Shown here one piece after another: positions 11,712-22,518 of a stretch of DNA of 64,000 nucleotides. The notes below the pieces were generated by a model, which worked only from the letters and a program-made list of their open reading frames with translations, had not been told where the DNA came from and did not search any database. Both the position numbers and the translations under genes were made by a program. Origin of the DNA: Terebella lapidaria (Eukaryota; Annelida; Polychaeta; Terebellida; Terebellidae); NCBI GenBank assembly GCA_949152475.1, contig OX424558.1:36962651-37026650 (forward strand). Direction: 5' to 3'. Each line of letters starts with the position of its first letter. Position 1 is the stretch's first letter.

Positions 11712-13793
11712 ATGTCAGAGTCAAGTGACGGCTGGGGTAGTGATGTGGGAAGGGAGGAGGGGTCTCTAGAGCGCACTAGTGTTTACTCGAGACCTCTAGC
11801 TAAGCCTGAGGATGTGGACAATGAACATGTCTCCGAAGGCGAAGAGATGGGTTCTGCGGAATCCAGCTCCGGCTCTGGTTCTTACACAGGAACCGAGTCC
11901 GAGAGCGAGGTCGCGGAGGACCGCCCCGCAGAGAGTGACTCGGCCACGCCAGGCGCCGAGCAGCTCTTGGATCCGTCGCCTTTTCCTTGTATGGAAGAGG
12001 TGATGGACTGCGGTGGTGCGGGACTCGTGGATGTGGATATTGAGTTGCATCCGCACCCGGAGATGCTTGCGTCTTTGGGTCCGGATGAGAGTACTCGTGC
12101 GGAAACCCGTCCGGATGGCCGTAGCCGTCTGGACATCGGTTCCGCCGAGAACTCCTCGGTGTCCGCACCTGCGGAGTCTGGTCCGCACGACCAGAAGGCC
12201 CCTGGGACTTGGGCGGAGCAGGTTGACGCGGCTGAGGAAGCCGCATCCCAAGCGCCACCTCAGGAACAGGAGTCTGGCTCAAAGGAGACCGAGAACCGAG
12301 ATGACGGGTTTACATCGCCCGTCTCTAGGCGTACTCGCCGTCGAGCCCTGGAGATTGCCCAAAAGCAGTGGAGAGCCCAGCAAGTGCTGGAAGCCTCTGA
12401 CCGCGGGCAATCTGAGGCCGGATCCGACCCGGACCCGGGCCAAGATAGAGTGGCTTCTCCTAAGCCGCGCCCCCAGCCGAAGACTCAGGGGAAGAGCTCG
12501 TCCGCCGGAAAGGCTCCGGCCGGGACGACGCCCCTGCAGTCTCCGGGTGCGCTGACTCAGGAGGATTTCCCGGGCTTGCTCGAGGTGACGGTACCCGCGG
12601 GTCCGTCTGAGGGACGGGTGGTGGCAGACACCTCCGCCTCCTCGAGTACCGCGTCGGTGGTCCCGCCAAGGACCCCACGCGTGACTCCCTCGGTTGCGAG
12701 CAGTAGCGGACGTGCGGTACCTCTCTCGAGGTCGACGTCCGCGTCCTCGTTGGTAGTTGAGGGGACGTCCGCGGGATGGGAAAGCACCGCCTCCCTGGAC
12801 TTGGACCCCCTCGACGCCACGGCGGACGTACGCCGGAGGCTCGGTCCCACGACCGCCAGCGTCTACGAGACTTTTCGCGAGTCTGTAGGCCAGGCGGTCG
12901 GCCATCGTCGCGATGGTATGGACCGGATCCCCGGTGACCCGGCGTTGGTGAACCTGCCGGTGCCCCGAGCCATTCGTGACTTGGGGTCCGCAGGTGTAGC
13001 CGCGTTGGTCCGTGCTCGGGAGGAGCACCCCTGGGCTCACCCCCAGCGTGGTCGACTCACCCGAGCGGCGGAGTACCTTGTGGCGGAGATGGACAGCTCT
13101 CTGGATCGGTTCAGCCGGTGCCGCGCCGAGGCCTCCCGTGTCGCATGCGATCTCGCATACGACCAGGGCCTCATGGAAGGCACCCGGCGGAGCCTAGAGA
13201 GCTACCGGACTTTGTCGGCCGTCATTGAGCGGCGCGCGTTCGACCAGGGTCGGACCGCCGCTCTTGCCGAGCAGTCCGGGGCGTCCGCCCCCGCCCCAGA
13301 GGTAGCCGCACGGATGGAGCACCTGGAGGCTGAGAATGAGCAGCTACGGCGTCGTCTTGACGAAGCCGAGGCCGCTCGGACTCGCCTACTCCAGGGCGTC
13401 GATGACCCCGAGTCGTCCGCCCTGAACCAGGCGGCTCTCCGGCGCGCGGATGCCGCTTTGGAGCTGGCCATCTACCCATACCTAGTCCAGGTGTGGGGAG
13501 AACGGACGGCCGGTCCACAGCGCACCCGCGATACGGTGGAGATGTTCCGCGCCATTGCAGATCTCGGCGCGACATCTCTACCGGCCTCCGTCGTGATGGC
13601 TCCGTCAAGACCCGGATTGCAGGGCTCACCGCAAAAGCCCCTGCAAGCTCCACCGGGCCTGCCTCATCCGCCCGTGCAGCCGGCTTTCACTATGCCGGCT
13701 CCGCTGCTTCCGCGGCGTAGGGACTCGTCACCGCCGCCAGACCCCAAGACAGGCGGCACGGATGAGGAGCCCATGACGATGGAGGAAGGCTAG
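11712..13793 (+). CDS. E1 ORF3, internally deleted, fingers missing (693 aa)
   Basis: The ATG at 11712 opens a frame that runs without a stop to 13793. The N-terminal 243 residues are acidic and Ser/Glu-rich and match E2 ORF3. The C-terminal about 450 residues also match, including a coiled-coil stretch MEHLEAENEQLRRRLDEAEA near residues 535-560. The middle, which in E2 holds the Lys-rich basic stretch and both Cys/His fingers, is absent through a 1365-bp in-frame deletion with GGCC at both edges. The lost segment does not have GT-AG ends, so it is not an intron. This is the only long frame left open in E1. Function is unknown. Confidence 0.8.
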   Translation: MSESSDGWGSDVGREEGSLERTSVYSRPLAKPEDVDNEHVSEGEEMGSAESSSGSGSYTGTESESEVAEDRPAESDSATPGAEQLLDPSPFPCMEEVMDCGGAGLVDVDIELHPHPEMLASLGPDESTRAETRPDGRSRLDIGSAENSSVSAPAESGPHDQKAPGTWAEQVDAAEEAASQAPPQEQESGSKETENRDDGFTSPVSRRTRRRALEIAQKQWRAQQVLEASDRGQSEAGSDPDPGQDRVASPKPRPQPKTQGKSSSAGKAPAGTTPLQSPGALTQEDFPGLLEVTVPAGPSEGRVVADTSASSSTASVVPPRTPRVTPSVASSSGRAVPLSRSTSASSLVVEGTSAGWESTASLDLDPLDATADVRRRLGPTTASVYETFRESVGQAVGHRRDGMDRIPGDPALVNLPVPRAIRDLGSAGVAALVRAREEHPWAHPQRGRLTRAAEYLVAEMDSSLDRFSRCRAEASRVACDLAYDQGLMEGTRRSLESYRTLSAVIERRAFDQGRTAALAEQSGASAPAPEVAARMEHLEAENEQLRRRLDEAEAARTRLLQGVDDPESSALNQAALRRADAALELAIYPYLVQVWGERTAGPQRTRDTVEMFRAIADLGATSLPASVVMAPSRPGLQGSPQKPLQAPPGLPHPPVQPAFTMPAPLLPRRRDSSPPPDPKTGGTDEEPMTMEEG

Positions 13794-13943
13794 GGTACTA
13801 GCCTCGTCGCTGCACTTGTGCGGCGGCGTGCCGGAGTCGCTTCCGCGGCTCCGCCCTGCCTCAGACCCGTCCTGCGGATCTGAGGAGCCGGCCGGCAGGG
13901 CGGTCGGCAACATTTTTAGAGGTACTATCACTTTTGATCACTC

Positions 13944-14047
13944 GGTGTGTCGTTTTACATAATCTCTAAATTTAAAGTCTAACCTTAAAGATATTCCAAA
14001 GACTCGACACACCGTCCTTTTATAACGGATGACCTTCCAAGGTCATC
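13944..14047 (+). promoter_or_regulatory. Conserved stem-loops between E1 ORF3 and 3' LTR
   Basis: GGTGTGTCG (13944-13952) pairs perfectly with CGACACACC (14005-14013). Immediately downstream, GATGACCTT/AAGGTCATC (14028-14047) forms a second hairpin. Both are kept in E2 (36007-36015 with 36068-36076, and the adjacent 20-bp hairpin, which has one changed base). A role in RNA export, packaging or 3' processing is inferred only from position. Confidence 0.45.
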
Positions 14048-14306
14048 ACACAGTTTTGGACCACCTCGGTCAAAATTTTAGCTTGTTTATTAGGATTTAT
14101 TCAAAATTGCAAAGCGCGTTATAGTTTACTCTGTAAGTCCGGGGGTAGTTCCCCATTCTTCCAAAAGGGACTCTTAAAGTCCTAGTGTTTGCGCCGTGAC
14201 TTCCGGGCGTTGCCATCTTGCCTTCTTCCGGCCCCCGCCATGCGAAGCCTTCGTCGGGTTTCGAGCATTTTGGGCGCGGGCGGAACATGTTGGGGACCAA
14301 CATTGT

Positions 14307-14316
14307 AAGAAGGGGG
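14307..14316 (+). other. E1 polypurine tract
   Basis: AAGAAGGGGG followed by TAA stands directly before the 3' LTR, as expected for the plus-strand primer. The same tract precedes the E2 3' LTR. Confidence 0.8.
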
Positions 14317-14319
14317 TAA

Positions 14320-15056
14320 TGTGGCGATTTTGCCCTAAGCACGCGGCAGGTGATTGTAAACATAAATGCCATTTATGTGGTCTTTTTGTACTTGGCCTTG
14401 TTTTGACATGCTCCGTTCGAGCGTGCGTTGCCACGGCGACGTATTGTAATTTACGCTCCAGTAAACTATAACAATGGATCGATTAAACCTCGCATGCGCC
14501 CTACAGTTTCTGGTGTATTATATATACACTGGAAGCGACTCGATCGAGGAGATTGTCCGAGAGATCGAGACTAGGACGCACACGAGGCTCGCCATGAGCT
14601 TTGTGTTCCCTGGGTCTGAGTAGTGGGCTCCTAGAGCCCTGGGGACGATTTCCATGGGGAGGCCCGGGCTGGGAGAGACAAGTTGCTGACTCGGGGGCCT
14701 TCGGCCCTGTGGACCGCCAGCTCTCTCCCTTCCCGGGACGTGTGACAGAGGCTCTGGCCAGCATGTCGGACTGTACGGGGTTCCGTCCCCGAGGCAGACC
14801 GCGGCTCGCCAGGCCCCGCCAGTTAACACCGTAGGGATGAACTAGTTTCTGAACGGTGTCCGTAGGCCTGGGAGTGTCGGGTGGGCTGTTACCTGGTTAC
14901 CGTTAATGCTGAAGTAGTTACCGTGTCCGCAGCGACCTCCGGTGAGCGGCCCTGCCGCGAGGATCCGGAATAGCGGATGCGCGTCCGCAAGGACTCGGAT
15001 GAGAGAGGACTATCCTCGAGGATCCCGAAGAGCGGACGGTAGTCAATAACTTTACA
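14320..15056 (+). repeat. E1 3' LTR (737 bp)
   Basis: Full-length match to 4484-5220 with about eight substitutions by eye, ending TTTACA and followed by the ATAA of the (AAT)n target. Confidence 0.95.
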
Positions 15057-15274
15057 ATAATAATAATTTATTATTCCTCATCTAAACACATTTACCTAGC
15101 GTGGGGCCATGTTTTGGCATATAACACCATGGAGTCATCAACTCTTTCTTCAAGTAGGCCGTAGTTGGTCACAGAATAGGTAGAATATTTGTTTCAACCA
15201 CGGCATCTTCATGCGTGACAGGTGGATTTTATTTCATCGTGAATTCAGGATTCATTACATCAAAACACTTGTAT
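15057..15274. other. Gene-free stretch between E1 and the copy B stalk array
   Basis: After a short (AAT)n tract there is unique A/T-rich sequence with no feature that I can support. Confidence 0.4.
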
Positions 15275-15635
15275 ACGGGACTGTAGGCGGGACTGTCTCA
15301 GTGCCGCCTCGGTAGGCGGGACTGTCTCAGTTATTGGTTGGCGGGACTGTCTCAGTGTCGCCTCGGTAGGCGGGACTGTCTCAGTTATTGGTTGGCGGGA
15401 CTGTCTCAGTGTCGCCTTGGTAGGCGGGACTGTCTCAGTGTCGCCTCGGTAGGCGGGACTGTCTCAGATATTGGTTGGCGGGACTGTCTCAGTGTCGCCT
15501 CGGTAGGCGGAACTGTCTCAGTTATTGGTTGGCGGGACTGTCTCAGTGTCGCCTCGGTAGGCGGGACTGTCTCAGATATTGGTTGGCGGGACTGTCTCAG
15601 TGTCGCCTCGGTAGGCGGGACTGTCTCAGTTATTG
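15275..15635 (-). repeat. 54-bp minisatellite in the stalk exon of copy B
   Basis: Two half-units alternate: a 29-bp GGCGGGACTGTCTCAGTGTC-type half and a 25-bp GGCGGGACTGTCTCAGTTATT-type half. Together (54 bp) they encode an 18-residue repeat on the minus strand (core ETVPPTEATLRQS). Near 15420-15450 two 29-bp halves stand side by side without a 25-bp half, which breaks the reading frame. Confidence 0.85.
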
Positions 15636-16447
15636 CTTCCTCACTTGTGCTACTGTTGGTGAACGGGTGTGTAGGGACGACTCCTTCCTCCATAATTGTT
15701 TTTGTGGGAGGTGTAGGCCTATCAGTTGTGGAACTGAGCGTTGTATGTGATGTCGGTAGGCCTACTGGAGTTGGTTGAACTGAAAACGTCAGAACTTTTT
15801 ATTAGATGAAGTACCTGGATGCAACATTGACTGTGTCTCATGAATATTTCCATCTATCAGTTTCAAGGTGAAAAAAAACATTGATATACTAACCCGCACA
15901 CGAGACCCTGCACTTCGGGTTGTTCACCAACACACCACGGCTAGTCAGTTCTTTCCATGGTAACTGCACCCGATATGGGAGGTATGTTGCATCGCTGTTC
16001 TGAAAATACCTCAAATCTCGCGGACTACACTGACTTTTAGTGACCACCCAGCCTTGGAAGTCAGACCTGTTGAATTTGTCAATGAAGTACAGATGATAGC
16101 CTCCTCGCGCATCTTCCTTTTTGTACACGAACCGGCCGTGACATTTTATTGTGGTACGTTGGTATGTCCCTTCAAGGGATCGACCGTACTCAGTGATGGC
16201 GCCACTGATGGTCACATTCTCACAACCTGAGTTGAAGTTGAAATGTCATAGCACATGACAATAACGTTTACTTCCAATTGGAAACTTTAAACGCAGTAGG
16301 CTAAAACAATCATTTACTCACATTTTACACTCGTAGAAATCAGAAAGAAAGAAAATGTCTATAACCTAATACTTTACCTGGACCCTGTCGAGTCTGAATC
16401 GTTCCCGAAATCTCTAAGAGAAGAAGCATGTACGACAGTTTGTTCAT
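15406..16447 (-). pseudogene. Receptor family copy B: exons 1-3, truncated in the stalk
   Basis: Three exons match the complete copy C in position, phase and sequence. Exon 1 (16378-16447) encodes the signal peptide, exon 2 (15894-16226) the four-cysteine ectodomain, and exon 3 starts at 15779 after a TTTTCAG acceptor. Exon 3 encodes a Thr/Pro-rich stalk that runs into an 18-residue repeat array made by a 54-bp minisatellite. Loss of one 25-bp half-unit shifts the frame to a TGA at 15406-15408. No membrane or tail exon follows before E1. Unless the exon is spliced out earlier the protein would be secreted and truncated. Most likely a decayed paralog. Confidence 0.75.
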
Positions 16448-17319
16448 GTCGACCACCAATAATCTCTGTAGCGTCTGACATGCATGTCTGTTGAAGAACT
16501 ATTTAGCACCAATGACTATCGCCTCTATTTGTATCAAAAGGGCGTGCCTTCAATGACAAGGGAATGTCTTGCATCTCATATACTGTGGCTTTATTGTGAT
16601 TTCTGTGATAAATATTCCAATTATAAATAAATTTTAGTGTACTTAGGATATGGCAGATGCTCATAAATAAATAATGCGAGAATATTTGGTAGTATTATCT
16701 GACAAATGTGCTATTGAAACTCCATATGACGTAACTGGACTGGTCAAATATATAACAATTTGTTTGTGCGGTGTACAGTATTGCAGAGTTTCATATTTGC
16801 CCTCAGGACCAAAAACCCGTTTTACATATGCCAGGATTACAGCCAAGGCAAATAGTAGCGGGGTCTAAAAATACGTGTGTCATATTATATTATCCTGAGG
16901 TGAACTAAATTCAGAAATTATAGGCTACTGTTCGGTCTAGAAAATGAATTACCTGTGTATGATCAATATATTTCTTATAAAACACCATCAAGGGGGATGA
17001 TACGCTGAATCGACTAATAAATAGTGTAGTCGGTATTTACGTTTATATGAACAGCGCCCTCTCGCGTCCCTAGAAACGAAAACGAAAATTGGGCGGGAAG
17101 GGTATACATCGATGAAAGGATGACGACCTGGCGAGCACCACTGGGCTCACTGTGTCAATGCATAGCGAGGCCCGGGCCTCGCTACGCTCAAGCGCGGGAT
17201 CCTTCACTTTCACATACAATGCCAATGAACGGAACAGCAATATTGGGTTTAACTCGATTATCGGATGGCAGAGTGTAAAAAATATGAAGAGCACCACTGC
17301 GTGCATCTCTGAAATATTA
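16448..17319. other. Upstream region of copy B
   Basis: The first 280 bases match the upstream regions of copies A and C, including the TATA-like and GATAGTCA block at 16505-16536. After about 16730 the similarity ends and unique A/T-rich sequence leads into tandem arrays. I see no gene. Confidence 0.5.
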
Positions 17320-17768
17320 TCCAAAGTGAGACTCATCCACTCATCTCCAATAGTTTATATGCACAGTGAGACCCAACCACTTCATCTCTAAGAGATAATG
17401 CACAGTGAGACCCACCCACTACATCCCTAAGAGATGACATGCACAGTGAGACCCATCCACTACATCTCTAAGAGATGATGCACAGTGAGACCCAACCAAT
17501 TCATCCCTAAGAGATGACATGCACAGTGAGACTCAAACACTTCATCTCTAAGGAGATGACATGCACAGTGTGACCCACCCACTACTTCCCTAAGAGATGA
17601 CTTGCACCGTGAGACCCACTCACTACATCAATAAGAGATGACTTGCACAGTGAGACCCACCCACTACATCTCTAAGAGATGATGCACCCACTACATCTCT
17701 AAGAGATGATGCACAATGAGACCCACTCACTACATCACTAAGAGATGGCATGCACAGTGAGACTTCAT
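17320..17768. repeat. Tandem array, unit about 39 bp
   Basis: Units of the type GCACAGTGAGACCCACCCAC followed by TACATCTCTAAGAGATGA repeat about eleven times with small indels. Each unit contains a short TCTC-TAA-GAGA palindrome. Non-coding. Confidence 0.85.
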
Positions 17769-17769
17769 C

Positions 17770-20700
17770 CCTTTAATACGGCACAAACCTTTTTAGCAGT
17801 ACATAAACCTTTATAGCAGGGCGCAAACCTTTCTAACAGGGCACAAACGTTTTTAACATGGCGCAAACCATTATAACAGGGCACAAACCTTTTTAACACG
17901 GCACAAACCTTTATAGCAGGGCACAAACCTTTTTAACACGGCACAAACCTTTATAGCAGGGCACAAACCTTTTTAACACGGCACAAACCTTTATAGCAGA
18001 GCACAAACCTTTATAGCAGGGCGCAAACCTTTATAACAAGGCACAAACGTTTTTAACATGGCGCAAACCTTTATAACAGGGCACAAACCTTTTTAACACG
18101 GCACAAACCCTTATAGTAGGGCACAAACCATTTTAACACGGCACAAACCTTTATAGCAGGGCACAAACCTTTTTAACACGGCACAAACTTTTATAACAGG
18201 GCACAAACCTTTTTAATACGGCACAAACCTTTTTAGCTGTATATAAACCTTTATAGCAGGGCGCAAACCTTTCTAACAGGGCACAAACGTTTTTAACATG
18301 GCGTAAACCATTATAACAGGGCACAAACCTTTTTAACACGGCACAAACCTTTATAGCAGGGCACAAACCTTTTTAACACGGCACAAGCCTTTATAGCAGG
18401 GCGCAAACTTTTCTAACAGGGCACAAACGTTTTTAACATGGCGCAAACCATTATAACAGGGCACAAACCTTTTTAATACGGCACAAACCTTTTTAGCAGT
18501 ATATAAACCTTTATAGCAGGTCGCAAACCTTTCTAACAGGGCACAAACGTTTTTAACATGGCGTAAACCATTATAACAGGGCACAAACCTTTTTAACACG
18601 GCACAAACCTTTATAGCAGGGCACAAACCTTTTTAACACGGCACAAACCTTTATAGCAGGGCACAAACCTTTTCAACTCGGCACAAACCTTTATAGCAGG
18701 GCACAAACCTTTATAGCAGGGCGCAAACCTTTCTAACAGGGCACAAACGTTTTTAACATGGCGCAAACCTTTATAACAGGGCACAAACCTTTTTAACACG
18801 GCACAAACCCTTATAGCAGGGCACAAACCATTTTAACACGGCACAAACCTTTATAGCAGGGCACAAACCTTTTTAATACGGCACAAACCTTTTTAGCAGT
18901 ATATAAACCTTTATAGCAGGGCGCAAACCTTTCTAACAGGGCACAAACGTTTTTAACATGGCGTAAACCATTATAACAGGGCACAAACCTTTTTAACACG
19001 GCACAAACCTTTATAGCAGGGCACAAACCTTTTTAACACGGCACAAACCTTTATAGCAGGGCACAAACCTTTTTAACACGGCACAAACCTTTATAGCAGA
19101 GCATAAACCTTTATAGCAGGGCGCAAACCTTTCTAACAGGGCACAAACGTTTTTAACATGGCGCAAACCTTTATAACAGGGCACCAACCTTTTTAACACG
19201 GCACAAACCTTTTTAACTAGGCACAAACCTTTTCAACACATCACAAACCTTTATAGCAGGGCACAAACCTTTTTAAAACAGCACAAACCTTTATAGCATT
19301 GCATAAATCTTTATAACACGGCACAAATCTTTATAACAGGGCATAAACCTTTAAAACAAGGCACAAACACGGCACAAACCCTTATAGCAGGGCACAAACC
19401 ATTTTAACACGGCACAAACCTCTATAGCAGGGCACAAACCTTTTTAATACGGCACAAACCTTTTCAGCAGTATATAAACCTTTATAGCAGGGCGCAAACC
19501 TTTCTAACAGGGCACAAACGTTTTTAACATGGCGTAAACCATTATAACAGGGCACAAACCTTTTTAACACGGCACAAACCTTTATAGCAGGGCACAAACC
19601 TTTTTAACACGGCACAAACCTTTATAGCAGGGCACAAACCTTTTCAACTCGGCACAAACCTTTATAGCAGGGCACAAACCTTTATAGCAGGGCGCAAACC
19701 TTTATAACAGGGCACAAACGTTTTTAACATGGCGCAAACCTTTATAACAGGGCACAAACCTTTTTAACACGGCACAAACCCTTATAGCAGGGCACAAACC
19801 ATTTTAACACGGCACAAACCTTTATAGCAGGGCACAAACCTTTTTAATACGGCACAAACCTTTTTAGCAGTATATAAACCTTTATAGCAGGGCGCAAACC
19901 TTTCTAACAGGGCACAAACGTTTTTAACATGGCGTAAACCATTATAACAGGGCACAAACCTTTTTAACACGGCACAAACCTTTATAGCAGGGCACAAACC
20001 TTTTTAACACGGCACAAACCTTTATAGCAGGGCACAAACCTTTTTAACACGGCACAAACCTTTATAGCAGAGCATAAACCTTTATAGCAGGGCGCAAACC
20101 TTTCTAACAGGGCACAAACGTTTTTAACATGGCGCAAACCTTTATAACAGGGCACCAACCTTTTTAACACGGCACAAACCTTTTTAACTAGGCACAAACC
20201 TTTTCAACACATCACAAACCTTTATAGCAGGGCACAAACCTTTTTAACACAGCACAAACCTTTATAGCAGGGCATAAATCTTTATAACACGGCACAAATC
20301 TTTATAACAGGGCATAAACCTTTAAAACAAGGCACAAACACGGCACAAACCCTTATAGCAGGGCACAAACCATTTTAACACGGCACAAACCTCTATAGCA
20401 GGGCACAAACCTTTTTAATACGGCACAAACCTTTTCAGCAGTATATAAACCTTTATAGCAGGGCGCAAACCTTTCTAACAGGGCACAAACGTTTTTAACA
20501 TGGTGCAAACCATTATAATATGGCACAAACATTTTTAACACGGCACAAACCTTTATAGCAGGGCACAAACCTTTTTAACACGGCACAAACCTTTATAGCA
20601 GGGCACAAACCTTTTTAACACGGCACAAACCTTTATAGCAGGGCACAAACCTTTTTAACACGGCACAAACCTTTATAGCAGGGCACAAACTTTTTAACAC

Positions 20701-21195
20701 GGCACAAACCTTCATAGCAGGGCACAAACCTTTATAACAGGGCATAAACCTTTTTAACACAGCACAAACCTTTATAGCAGGGCACAAACCTTTTTAATAC
20801 GGCACAAACCTTTATAGCAGAGCATAAACCTTTATAGCAGGGCGCAAACCTTTCTAACAGGGCACAAACGTTTTTAACATGGCGCAAACCTTTATAACAG
20901 GGCACCAACCTTTTTAACACGGCACAAACCTTTTTAACAAGGCACAAACCTTTTCAACACGTCACAAACCTTTATAGCAGGGCACAAACCTTTTTAACAC
21001 GGCACAAACCTTTATAGCAGGGCATAAATCTTTATAACACAGCACATATCTTTATAACAGGGCATAAACCTTTAAAACAAGGCACAAACCTTTTAAACAC
21101 AGCACAAACCTTTATAACAGGGCCTAAATCTTTACAACGGGGCACAAACCTTTTTAGCACGGCGCAAACCTATATAGCACAGCGCAAACCTTTAT
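17770..21195 (+). repeat. 20-bp satellite array (GGCACAAACCTTTTTAACAC type), 3.4 kb
   Basis: A 20-bp unit with variants (TTTTTAACAC, TTTATAGCAG, TTTATAACAG) repeats about 170 times. A higher-order period of about 971 bp is visible: the block from about 18811 recurs from 19782, that from 19011 at 19982 and that from 19382 at 20353. The apparent Cys-rich reading frames in it arise because a 20-bp unit without a stop cycles through all three frames. Confidence 0.9.
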
Positions 21196-21198
21196 TAC

Positions 21199-22449
21199 AG
21201 AGTAGGTTTGAAATCAGTTTTCTAGTTAGTAAACAGTTTTTTTCAGTTATGAAACTAGTTTCTAGCATGACACAAACCTAACTATCACAGCACAAACCTT
21301 TACAACATGGGGTTTGTGCCATGCTACAAAGGTTTGTACCATGCTACAAAGGTTTGTGCCATGTTAAAAAGGTTTGTGTCATGTTATAATGGTTTGTGCC
21401 TTGTTATAATGGTTTGTGCCGTGTTAAAAAGGTTTATGCCCTGCTATAAAGGTTTGCGCCTGCTAAAAAGGTTTATGCCCTGCTATAAATGTTTGTGCCC
21501 TGCTATAAAGGTTTGTGCCCTGTTATAAAGGTTTGTGCCATGTTAAAAAGGTTTGCGCCCTGCTATAAAGGTATGTGCCGTGCTATAAAGGTTTGTGCCA
21601 TGCTATAAAGGTTTGTGGCGTGTTAAGAAGGTTTGTGCCCTGTTATAAAGGTTTGCGCCATGTTAAAAAGGTTTGTACCCTGCTATATAGGTTTGTGCCG
21701 TGCTATATAGGTTTGTGCCATGCTATAAAGGTTTGTGCCGTGTTAAAAAGGTTTGTGCCCTGTTATAAAGGTTTGCGCCATGTTAAAAAGGTTTGCGCCC
21801 TGCTCTAAAGGTTTGTGCCGTGCTATAAAGGTTTGTGCCATGCTATAAAGGTTTGTGCCATGTAAAAAAGGTTTGTGCCCTGTTATAAAGGTTTGCGCCA
21901 TGTTAAAAAGGTTTGCACCCTGCTATAAAGGTTTGTGCCGTGTTAAAAAGGTTTGCGCCCCGTTATAAAGGTTTGTGCCTTGTTAAAAAGGTTTGTGCCC
22001 TGTTATAAAGGTTTGCGCCATGTTAAAAAGGTTTGTGCCCTGCTATAAAGGTTTGTGCCGTGTTATAAAGGTTTGTGCCATGCTATAAAGGTTTGCGCCA
22101 AGTTAAAAAGGTTTGTGCCGTGTTATAAAGGTTCATGCCCTGCTATAAAGGTTTGTGCAGTGTTAAAAAGGTTTGTGCCCTGCTATAAAGGTTTGTGCCA
22201 TGTTAAAGAGGTTTACGCCCGTTATAAAGGTTTGCGCCATGTTAAAAAGGTTTGTGCCGTGTTATAAAGGTTTATGCCCTGTTATAAAGGTTTGTGCCGT
22301 GCTAGAAAGGTTTGTGCCATGCTAGAAAGGTTTGCACCCTGCTAAAAACGTTTGTGCCGGGTGTAAAGGGTTTGTGCCTTGCTAGAAACTAGTTTCATAA
22401 CTGAAAATAACTGTTTACTAACTATGAAACTGATTTCAAAACTACTCTT
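21199..22449. mobile_element. Inverted-repeat-bounded segment with an inverted 20-bp array (MITE-like)
   Basis: Sequences of about 65 bp at 21199-21266 and 22381-22449 are inverted copies of each other with few mismatches (inner end GCTAGAAACTAGTTTCATAA). Between them lies about 1.1 kb of the same 20-bp satellite in the opposite orientation to the 3.4-kb array on the left. Terminal inverted repeats around an internal minisatellite suggest a non-autonomous DNA element whose core expanded. No transposase and no clear target duplication are seen. Confidence 0.55.
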
Positions 22450-22518
22450 AACTCAGGCATGAATAACGGCAGCATTGGGCCGCCGTACAAATATTCACTG
22501 AAAACATTTTTTCTTCAT

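Larger units (their letters stand above)
4484..15056 (+). mobile_element. E1: degenerate Ty3/Gypsy LTR retrotransposon, 10.6 kb
   Basis: Two 737-bp LTRs (TG...CA) flank a primer site matching tRNA-His, gag, pol and a third ORF, all on the plus strand. The flanks are an (AAT)n microsatellite with ATAA on both sides, consistent with a 4-bp target duplication. By eye the two LTRs differ at about eight positions, so the insertion is older than E2. Damage includes a 53-bp net deletion and a 417-bp tandem duplication in gag, a stop codon just before the frameshift site, a 7-bp deletion early in pol, loss of the whole integrase region, and a 1365-bp in-frame deletion in ORF3. It cannot be autonomous. 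Confidence 0.95.

Noticed and set aside
12438..12440. The missing middle of E1 ORF3 as an intron spliced from the parent RNA
   Set aside because: The edges in E2 lack GT-AG and share GGCC, so a microhomology deletion is simpler.
12279..13040. Long antisense frames opposite ORF3 and pol (for example 253 codons here and 277 codons opposite RT)
   Set aside because: These are mirror frames of GC-rich coding sequence and contain no recognisable domain.
17770..21195. Repeated 71-residue Cys/Lys-rich frames on the minus strand of the 20-bp array
   Set aside because: A stop-free 20-bp unit reads open in all frames with a 20-residue period; no start context, exon structure or variation of coding type is seen.
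17770..22390. CRISPR-like array
   Set aside because: Units are directly abutting 20-mers without unique spacers, in a eukaryotic window.
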